In this document: positions 49,875 to 55,760 of the stretch, piece by piece
Layout of the letters: each line of letters begins with the position of its first letter
Numbering within the stretch: position 1 is the first letter of the stretch
Assembly (NCBI GenBank): GCA_017962605.1
Contig: JAGCUY010000178.1
Location: 1-55,760, forward strand
Direction: 5' to 3'
Length of the DNA stretch: 55,760 nucleotides
Source: Kiritimatiellia bacterium
GTDB lineage: Bacteria; Verrucomicrobiota; Kiritimatiellia; RFP12; JAAYLN01
Made by a program: the position numbers and the translations under genes
The notes under the pieces: model-generated
The model's input: the letters and a program-made list of their open reading frames with translations, nothing else
Databases searched by the model: none
Told to the model about the DNA's origin: nothing

Positions 49875-50846
49875 CTAGATGAGAGTCTGGCCGATGGAGG
49901 AGAAGTAGAGGTCGAGATAGTCCGGAGAGAAGGCGGACGAATGAGGGAAGAGCCAGCAGTTGGGCGCAATGCGGAGTGGCGAGGAGGCTGGCAGGGGCTC
50001 TTCTTTGAAGACATCAAGCACCGCGCCGGCAAGGCGGCGGCTATGGAGCGCCGCAGCAAGAGCGTTTTCTTCAATGCAGTTTCCGCGTCCAAAATTGTAG
50101 AGGAAGGCTGAGTGTTTCATCAACGCAAGGCGGCAGGCATCAATGAGGTCATCGGTGTCCGCGCCAGAAGGCAAGAAGCAGACGACATGGTCGGCTGTCG
50201 GCAAATGCGCATCCAAGTCATCCAGTGTAGCGAGGACGATATTGGGGAACTCTTTTGCAAGTTCGGGATGCGGATGGCGCGTGACTCCTATGAGTCTTGG
50301 GCCAAATGGCGAGGCCATGCGGGCGAAGGTGCGGCCAATGGCACCAAAGCCAAGGATGAGAATCGTCGAAGAAGAAATGCGACGGGCAGAGGACTCTATT
50401 TGAAGCCGCGGCCACGGATCTTTGGGAGGGGTGTCGTCAAAAGAATTCATTACCCCTGCGTATGGAAGGATGCCATGGGCCATTGAGAGGACGCAGGCCA
50501 AGGCGGTTTCACCCATAATCGCGCCATGGAAGGCACCGTAAGTGAGAGTCACTCCTGGCGGAGGGGAGACTTTGAAATAGTCGCGTCCAGCGGCAGGGGT
50601 ATAGACAGCCTTCAAATGCGGCGCAAGCGCGAACCACTCCTGGCGGAAGGTCCAGACAATCGCCACAGAGGTTTCCGGTAGCGCGGCGACAAACTCCTCC
50701 TCCGAGCGGCACAGGCGAATGGCAGGAGCGGGATGACTGGAACCAATCTTTGCCGCAGCATCCTTGAGGCGTTGCCCAAAGGCAACGACCTGACCATCGG
50801 TTGGCTGGAAGCATTTGATCTGACTTTGGAGAAAGATGGCGATCAT
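49875..50846 (-). CDS. D-isomer-specific 2-hydroxyacid dehydrogenase family protein
   Basis: 323 residues. The NAD-binding domain has LGFGAIGRTFARMA (GxGxxG) near 168 and the LDAHLPTADHVVCFLPSG segment. Catalytic residues are present: Arg in NFGRGNCIEE, Glu in VFKEEPLP and His in FPHSSAF. Substrate unknown (glyoxylate/hydroxypyruvate-like or other). It lies directly downstream, on the minus strand, of the tRNA pair and 3' of RAYT unit 2 on the opposite strand. Confidence 0.88.
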   Translation of the reverse strand: MIAIFLQSQIKCFQPTDGQVVAFGQRLKDAAAKIGSSHPAPAIRLCRSEEEFVAALPETSVAIVWTFRQEWFALAPHLKAVYTPAAGRDYFKVSPPPGVTLTYGAFHGAIMGETALACVLSMAHGILPYAGVMNSFDDTPPKDPWPRLQIESSARRISSSTILILGFGAIGRTFARMASPFGPRLIGVTRHPHPELAKEFPNIVLATLDDLDAHLPTADHVVCFLPSGADTDDLIDACRLALMKHSAFLYNFGRGNCIEENALAAALHSRRLAGAVLDVFKEEPLPASSPLRIAPNCWLFPHSSAFSPDYLDLYFSSIGQTLI

Positions 50847-50880
50847 GGCTGGCCTCGCTCACTCGGCAGAAAAAGAAAAA

Positions 50881-50957
50881 TGGTCGGGGCGGCGGGATTC
50901 GGACCCACGACCTTCTGCGCCCAAGGCAGACGCGCTACCAGGCTGCGCTACACCCCG
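50881..50957 (-). tRNA. tRNA-Pro (anticodon TGG)
   Basis: 77 bases with encoded CCA. Acceptor CGGGGTG pairs with CGCCCCG, discriminator A. D arm TAGCGCAGCCTGGTAGCGC. Anticodon loop CTTGGGC. T arm GTGGG-TCCGAAT-CCCGC. It is second in a two-tRNA unit. Confidence 0.95.
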
Positions 50958-50964
50958 ACAAAGG

Positions 50965-51040
50965 TGGTCGGCCGCGCGGGGCTCGGACCCGCGACCCCAT
51001 GATTAAAAGTCATGTGCTCTACCAACTGAGCTAGCAGCCG
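50965..51040 (-). tRNA. tRNA-Lys (anticodon TTT)
   Basis: 76 bases with encoded CCA. Acceptor CGGCTGC pairs with GCGGCCG (one G-T pair). D arm TAGCTCAGTTGGTAGAGC, anticodon loop CTTTTAA, T arm GCGGG-TCCGAGC-CCCGC. Seven bases upstream of tRNA-Pro. Confidence 0.95.
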
Positions 51041-51061
51041 ACATTCACAAAGCGCGCATTA

Positions 51062-51070
51062 ATTATATCA
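51062..51070 (-). promoter_or_regulatory. Extended -10 promoter of the tRNA pair
   Basis: TGATATAAT on the minus strand, 22 bases before the tRNA-Lys 5' end. Confidence 0.55.
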
Positions 51071-51118
51071 AAAGCTCGGCGTGCCTGCAAAAAAACGCCC
51101 TTCCCAGCGCAAAATCTT

Positions 51119-51658
51119 TCACGGGTGGGGATGGAAGATGCGGGCCCAGAGGCCCTTGGGTTTGTCGGGTGGCTGCGGGCGCATGAAGCGGTAGTGGAGC
51201 GGAAAGCGGAAGGCATCCTCAAGGTGGCGCACCACGGGATTGGGGTCGCCTGTGCGTCCGATTACTTCTATGATGTCCAGGCGGTAGTAGAGATCAGGGT
51301 ATGACGCGCGGCGCAGAAAGGCCGCAGCAGCCCTGCACAGCGCCCTTTTCTTGGCGGCGTTCACAGCAGTTGCCGGACGCCCAAAAGCCTCGCCAGCGCG
51401 CGTCTTCACTTCCACAAAGGCCAGAACATTTCCCTTCTGGGCGACGATGTCTATTTCGTCATGCTTGTCTGGGCGCACACGGCGCCCTACAATGGTATAG
51501 CCATTATTGGAAAGCCAGACGGCCGCCACATTCTCACCCCAAATACCCGTTTCGGCGTTTCGCGTGCGCACAGCGGCTGCCGTGTCCTTCGGTTCTTTCG
51601 CGCGGTGGAACATGGCGGCTTCCAAATGGGGGACGGGGAAAAAAGCCGTTGCCGACAT
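51119..51658 (-). CDS. yraN: YraN (UPF0102) endonuclease-like protein
   Basis: 179 residues. The UPF0102 core is present: GENVAAVWLSNNGYTIVGRRVRPDKHDEIDIVAQKGN then LAFVEVKTRAG (E...D...ExK of the PD-(D/E)XK fold). The N-terminus may begin at MFHRAKEP instead. Its ATG follows the dnaA stop without a gap, so translation is likely coupled. Relatives are linked to Holliday-junction-type nucleases by fold only. Confidence 0.88.
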   Translation of the reverse strand: MSATAFFPVPHLEAAMFHRAKEPKDTAAAVRTRNAETGIWGENVAAVWLSNNGYTIVGRRVRPDKHDEIDIVAQKGNVLAFVEVKTRAGEAFGRPATAVNAAKKRALCRAAAAFLRRASYPDLYYRLDIIEVIGRTGDPNPVVRHLEDAFRFPLHYRFMRPQPPDKPKGLWARIFHPHP

Positions 51659-53062
51659 CTAAGCTTCGCTTATGTCGTCTGCCGTTTTACCAAGACTCTG
51701 GAGGATCGCCTGGACGTTGCGACGCGTAGCCTCGTCGGTATTGTAAAGCTTTTTAATCTTAGTGCACGCGAAATAAATATTCGCATGCGTCCGGTCAAAT
51801 ACCCTGGCGATTGATGGCAGCGAACTGTCCTTCAACAATACGCGGCAAAGGAACATCGCCACCTGACGAGGGATGACAATCGTCTGGACGCGGGAATCGC
51901 GATTGAGATCGTCGATATTGACATTGTAGAAGTCGCAGACCGCCTTGCGGATTCCCTCGGCTGTCACGTTCTCGCGCTGGTCTTCGTCGATAAGGTCACG
52001 AAGGATAACGCGCAACTCGTCAACTCCAAGCGTGGCGCCACTGTTTAGATTTTTGTAGGCCAAAACGCGCTTCATCGCGCCTTCGAGGTTTCGGACATTC
52101 GACTTCACGTTCTCCGCGATAAAGCGTTCCGCCTCGTCGGGAATCGTCACGTTCTGGTGCGCGAGCTTGTATCGAAGGATGGCGAGCCGCATCTCGGAAT
52201 TCGGGGATTCCATCTCGACGGAAAGTCCCGCGTTGAACCGCGAAACCAGGCGCTTCTCTAGCCCTGACACCTCTGACGCCGGACGATCACTGGTGATGAT
52301 AATCTGCTTGTGGGCCTGGTATAGGGCGTTGAAGGTGTTGAAGAACTCCTCTTGCAGAGAAGGCTTTCCCGCGAAGAACTGGATGTCGTCAATCATCAGC
52401 AGTTCAACCTTGCGGTACTTGTTGCGAAACTCGTTTGGATTCTTGCCCTGCAACGCACTGAGGAACTCGTTGAAGAACTCCTCCGATGTGACGTATGCGA
52501 CCTTCCTCTTCTTTTTCAGAAACTCGTGGCCGACAGCCTGCATGAGGTGCGTCTTACCAAGGCCAGTGTCGCCATAGATGAAGAGAGGGTTGTAGGCCGT
52601 TCCGGGGTTGTTCACAACGCCCAGTGCCGCCGAATGGGTGAAACTGTTGGACGAACCGACAACAAACTCATCAAAAGTGAAGTCGGGGTTCAGCGCACCA
52701 ATGCAGTTAGGGTCGCGCTTGTAAACTGGCGGCGGGGGGATGGGCTGACGCACAGGAACGGCATCGACGTTGGTTCCGCTCGCAGGCTCGTTGCCATCAT
52801 TTGATTTCCCCGCGCCAGAGACAACCCATTCTACATTGCGATGGGTGCCGGTGACAAGGGTAACGGCGTCTTCAATCATGCCCTTGTAGCCGTCCTTGAT
52901 CCAGTCGCGGAGAAACTCCGAATCGACCTCGAGGACAAGCTTTTCATCGTCGATGGAGACGGGGCGGTTGACGGCAATATAACTTGCAAAGACGTCGTCG
53001 TTTGCGATGACGTCCTTGAGTTTAGCCGCGATGGCCGTCCAAGTTTTATCGACTTCAGGCAT
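51659..53062 (-). CDS. dnaA: Chromosomal replication initiator DnaA
   Basis: 467 residues. Domain III has Walker A GDTGLGKTHL, Walker B LLMIDDIQFF, and the VSRFNAGLSVEM box. Domain IV ends with DRTHANIYFACTKI, the DnaA-box-binding signature. Domain I/II (1-115) is conventional. A TGCTATAAT promoter lies about 37 bases upstream. mnmG is divergent on the other side of a 220-base spacer. Confidence 0.97.
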   Translation of the reverse strand: MPEVDKTWTAIAAKLKDVIANDDVFASYIAVNRPVSIDDEKLVLEVDSEFLRDWIKDGYKGMIEDAVTLVTGTHRNVEWVVSGAGKSNDGNEPASGTNVDAVPVRQPIPPPPVYKRDPNCIGALNPDFTFDEFVVGSSNSFTHSAALGVVNNPGTAYNPLFIYGDTGLGKTHLMQAVGHEFLKKKRKVAYVTSEEFFNEFLSALQGKNPNEFRNKYRKVELLMIDDIQFFAGKPSLQEEFFNTFNALYQAHKQIIITSDRPASEVSGLEKRLVSRFNAGLSVEMESPNSEMRLAILRYKLAHQNVTIPDEAERFIAENVKSNVRNLEGAMKRVLAYKNLNSGATLGVDELRVILRDLIDEDQRENVTAEGIRKAVCDFYNVNIDDLNRDSRVQTIVIPRQVAMFLCRVLLKDSSLPSIARVFDRTHANIYFACTKIKKLYNTDEATRRNVQAILQSLGKTADDISEA

Positions 53063-53098
53063 AAGAAGGGTAGATGCCGAAAATAAATGGCAATATAG

Positions 53099-53107
53099 AT
53101 TATAGCA
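53099..53107 (-). promoter_or_regulatory. Extended -10 promoter of dnaA
   Basis: TGCTATAAT on the minus strand, 37 bases before the dnaA ATG. Confidence 0.55.
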
Positions 53108-53261
53108 AAAGCCGGTAAAAATTCAAGAAGAAAATTAGCGTCGCATAAACATCCACAAAAAAGAGAGAATGGGGGTGAGTTTCAACGTGAGCCGAAAGGG
53201 GCAAGGTGCAGAAGAAAACAAGGGTGAAAGACGCGGCGGGAAGCGCATTTGTGGGCAAATA

Positions 53262-53270
53262 TGCTAGAAT
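53262..53270 (+). promoter_or_regulatory. Extended -10 element of mnmG
   Basis: TGCTAGAAT ends 13 bases before the ATG at 53283, giving a very short leader. Confidence 0.4.
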
Positions 53271-53282
53271 GGATGGGCAAGG

Positions 53283-55676
53283 ATGAAAAGGGTTCAAACA
53301 AATATGGATATGCCGCTCGAGGCGACAATGGACGTGCAGGCTGTTTGCAACAAAGCGTTTGACATTGTCGTGGTGGGTGGAGGACACGCCGGATGCGAAG
53401 CAGCGCTTGCTGCATCGCGCATGGACTGCAGGACTCTACTCATCACCACGCGCCTCAACAAAATTGGCTGCATGCCCTGCAATCCGTCCGTAGGAGGTTT
53501 GGCGAAATCGCACCTAGTGGCGGAAATCGACGCCCTAGGAGGCGAAATGGGGCGAAACGCCGACTTCACGGGTTTGCAGTTCAGGACGCTAAACACAAGC
53601 CGGGGTCCGGCGGTTCGCGCAACCAGAATCCAATGCGACAAGGTCCTCTACTCAATGCGGATGCTCGCAACGGTCCTGTCGACGAGGAACCTCACGGTAA
53701 TCGAAGACGAATGCGTCGGCATATTATGGCATGGGGATGTAGCGACGGGCGTAAAGACGCGCATCCACGGAGAAATTGAGGCGAAGGCCGTTGTCGTGAC
53801 AACCGGAACTGCGCTAAAAGGCGTAATCTTCATTGGACACGAAGCGCTGCAAAGCGGCGGCGACGGGAGGCCTGGCTCCGCGCCACTATCGGAGTCTCTG
53901 AAGGAGATGGGCTTTGAATTGCGCAGACTCAAAACAGGAACGCCGCCAAGACTGCATGTGGACTCAATAGACTTCTCGCGACTGCCTTGCCAGCCAAGCG
54001 AAGACCCTCCGCCGTTCTTTTCAGAGGCGGCGAGGAGATGGAGGCAGGATGCGGAAGGAGCGGCGTGTGCCACGTGGCACATGCAAGGGGGAAAGGATGC
54101 CGCCGAGGGAAAAGATGGGGAATGTGCCACGTGGCACAAGGCCAGGGAGCTTCTTTGGTCGGTGCGGCTGCCGAACGACGAGGCGTTCTTGGCGCCAGTT
54201 GGGGGAGAAGCGGGGGGAGATAGGATCACACAGAGACACAAAGACACAGAGAAGGATGGGGAGGAACATGAGAATGGAGATGAAAGAGAGGGGGTCACAC
54301 AGAGACACAGAGACACAGAGGGGAACACTGGGGAAGGGAGAGAGACGAGTGACGGAGAGGGAGAAGGATGGGGCACACAGAGACACAGAGACACAGAGGG
54401 GAACACTGGGGAAGGGACAGAGACGAGTGACGGAGAGGGAGAAGGATGGGGCACACAGAGGCACGGAGATGCGGGGAAAGTGTGGAATGGCTTGCCAAGG
54501 GTTAATCAAGCTGTGCCACGTGGCACAAATCCATTTTTGCCATTTGCCCCAGGTTCGCAGGGGTTATGCGTTGCACTAACACACACATCGGCGAAAACCC
54601 GGGACATCGTTTCAAAACATCTGGCCGACAGTGCCCTCTACGGAGGAATGATCTCCGGGGCGGGGGCACGATATTGCCCATCCTTCGAGGACAAGGTGGT
54701 CAAGTTTCCCTCGCATGCAGAGCATCATGTCGCCTTGGAGCCGGAATCGCTGTTCTCCCCGTCTGTCTATCCCAACGGCCTTTCAAACAGCCTCCCTCGC
54801 GACGTGCAGGAGGAGATGATTCATTCCGTGGAGGGGCTCGAGCATGCCAGGTTCCTCCAATACGCATACGCAATTGAGTATGACTCCATCGATTCACGCG
54901 AACTACGCGCCACGTTGGAGTCAAAGCGCATTCACGGGCTATTCTTTGCCGGACAGACCAACGGCACTTCGGGCTACGAAGAGGCGGCCGCCCAGGGGCT
55001 TGTCGCAGGCGTCAACGCCGCCCTTGCCGTCAAGGGTCTCCCGCCGATGGTCATTTCCCGCGCTGAAGCATATATCGGTGTGATGATTGACGATCTGATC
55101 ACAAAGGGAACAGACGAGCCATATCGGATGTTCACCTCAAGGGCAGAGCGACGCCTTTCCCTTCGGCAGGACAACGCAAAACTTCGCCTATTGACCCACG
55201 CTCGCGAAATTGGCCTTGCGTCGGGCAAGCAACTTGACGACACGGAGCGCCTGGCCGAGGAAGTTCGACAAGAAATTGAACGGATTGACGGAGGGCCAAG
55301 CGATGGTTCAGGCGGCTCTGTCTGGAGCCGTGCCATGTCAAGACCGGGGGCGACTTACAGGTCAATGCCCTTTGCGAAGCCTTCGCTGTCACCAGAGGCG
55401 ATTGAGCAGGTTGAGATACACTTCCGTTACAGGGGATATCTTGCTCAGGAGGATCGCCTTGCTGAGAAAATGGCGAGGGACGCATCTGTTTACATCCCGG
55501 CAGAAATCGACTATAACGCCATTTCCGCGCTACGCTACGAGAGCCGGGAGAAGCTTGCAAGGGTGCGACCTGAGACTCTTAGGCAGGCATCGCGCATACC
55601 GGGCGTCAATCCAGCGGACATAGCGGTTTTGGATATTTGGCTACACCGACAGGAGAAGCTGAAGCGGAAGGGATGA
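53283..55676 (+). CDS. mnmG: tRNA uridine-5-carboxymethylaminomethyl modification enzyme MnmG with large repeat insertion
   Basis: MnmG with MnmE modifies U34 of several tRNAs using FAD and NADH. FAD motif [13 protein letters not shown] near residue 31, [25 protein letters not shown] near 60, and the later [34 protein letters not shown] and [15 protein letters not shown]. At 797 residues it is about 170 longer than usual (about 620-630). The excess is residues about 250-425, encoded by TGTGCCACGTGGCACA palindromes and CACAGAGACACAGAG repeats. Both sides of it resume normal MnmG, so the frame is kept. A start at 53304 is also possible. Confidence 0.93.
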   Translation: MKRVQTNMDMPLEATMDVQAVCNKAFDIVVVGGGHAGCEAALAASRMDCRTLLITTRLNKIGCMPCNPSVGGLAKSHLVAEIDALGGEMGRNADFTGLQFRTLNTSRGPAVRATRIQCDKVLYSMRMLATVLSTRNLTVIEDECVGILWHGDVATGVKTRIHGEIEAKAVVVTTGTALKGVIFIGHEALQSGGDGRPGSAPLSESLKEMGFELRRLKTGTPPRLHVDSIDFSRLPCQPSEDPPPFFSEAARRWRQDAEGAACATWHMQGGKDAAEGKDGECATWHKARELLWSVRLPNDEAFLAPVGGEAGGDRITQRHKDTEKDGEEHENGDEREGVTQRHRDTEGNTGEGRETSDGEGEGWGTQRHRDTEGNTGEGTETSDGEGEGWGTQRHGDAGKVWNGLPRVNQAVPRGTNPFLPFAPGSQGLCVALTHTSAKTRDIVSKHLADSALYGGMISGAGARYCPSFEDKVVKFPSHAEHHVALEPESLFSPSVYPNGLSNSLPRDVQEEMIHSVEGLEHARFLQYAYAIEYDSIDSRELRATLESKRIHGLFFAGQTNGTSGYEEAAAQGLVAGVNAALAVKGLPPMVISRAEAYIGVMIDDLITKGTDEPYRMFTSRAERRLSLRQDNAKLRLLTHAREIGLASGKQLDDTERLAEEVRQEIERIDGGPSDGSGGSVWSRAMSRPGATYRSMPFAKPSLSPEAIEQVEIHFRYRGYLAQEDRLAEKMARDASVYIPAEIDYNAISALRYESREKLARVRPETLRQASRIPGVNPADIAVLDIWLHRQEKLKRKG
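54030..54560 (+). repeat. Repeat-built insertion in mnmG
   Basis: Three copies of TGTGCCACGTGGCACA (about 54065, 54124 and 54512) and four CACAGAGACACAGAG-type blocks, two of them in units of about 75 bases that read [15 protein letters not shown]. Stop-free in the mnmG frame. Confidence 0.9.
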
Positions 55677-55683
55677 GGGGGAA

Positions 55684-55760
55684 TTGAGAATCTGGAATCT
55701 GGAATTTAAGATTTGAAATTTCAGATTTCAGAATTTGGGAATTTGAGATTTAAGATTTGA
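55684..55760. repeat. AT-rich degenerate repeat at the right edge
   Basis: GAATCTGGAATTTAAGATTTG, AATTTCAGATTTCAGAATTTGGG and similar units, the same type as 17583-17640. It runs to the window end. Confidence 0.7.

Larger units (their letters stand above)
53063..53282. other. dnaA-mnmG divergent spacer
   Basis: It holds the dnaA promoter and a leftward-facing element. No clear cluster of DnaA boxes (TTATNCACA) is visible; only partial matches such as ATCCACA near 53152 and TTGTGGGCAAA near 53250. It is therefore not called as an origin. Confidence 0.5.

Noticed and set aside
53063..53282. Replication origin
   Set aside because: No cluster of DnaA boxes and no strong AT-rich unwinding element visible.

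Overview
The window looks like the chromosome of an uncultured, anaerobic, Gram-negative member of the PVC group, most likely Kiritimatiellota/Verrucomicrobiota. This is inferred from several things: a giant secreted calcium-repeat protein with a LamG domain, a DUF2723/TPR membrane glycosyltransferase, superoxide reductase instead of visible oxygen-dependent defences, RAYT transposases, and accessory proteins (AlbA_2/HATPase, RhuM, Fic) typical of gut lineages. No rRNA or other phylogenetic marker was compared, so the assignment is tentative.

Layout. (1) 1-10.5 kb is an AT-richer accessory island, all on the minus strand. It holds a deaminase-HATPase-wHTH fusion cut by the window edge, two AlbA_2/HATPase regulators, a nucleotidyltransferase with a small partner, RhuM, Fic, and remnants of a flippase, an ORF6N protein and a second RhuM. 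(2) 10.6-13.7 kb is a minus-strand operon rfbD-rfbC-UDP-sugar epimerase-superoxide reductase behind one promoter. (3) 13.7-17.6 kb holds an aminotransferase, a YihY membrane protein, a REP-bracketed RAYT transposase and a DUF486 protein. (4) 17.8-23.3 kb is gyrA-gyrB. (5) 23.5-36.9 kb is secreted and surface material (a lipoprotein, a giant TSP3/LamG protein, a small coiled-coil lipoprotein) plus an AAA ATPase/PD-(D/E)XK protein flanked by telomere-like repeats. (6) 37-46 kb is a minus-strand run of queA, prepilin peptidase, a DUF2723 glycosyltransferase, a lipoprotein, a DUF493 protein and hisD. (7) 46.2-50.8 kb holds a secreted protein, a second RAYT with 25-bp terminal inverted repeats, and a 2-hydroxyacid dehydrogenase. 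(8) 50.9-55.7 kb holds tRNA-Pro, tRNA-Lys, yraN, dnaA and mnmG.

The outstanding property is that several unrelated families of short repeats fill spacers and also enter protein-coding genes in frame. A double-hairpin palindromic element free of stops in three frames sits in queA, in a lipoprotein gene and three times in the DUF2723 gene. Its stems show compensatory base changes. GyrA carries a heptamer-repeat insertion, and MnmG carries about 170 extra residues built from CACAGAGA-type repeats and a 16-bp palindrome. These behave like the Rickettsia palindromic elements, but I do not recognise the families.

A consistent extended -10 promoter, TGnTATAAT, precedes many transcription units (dnaA, the tRNAs, gyrA, the rfbD operon and others).
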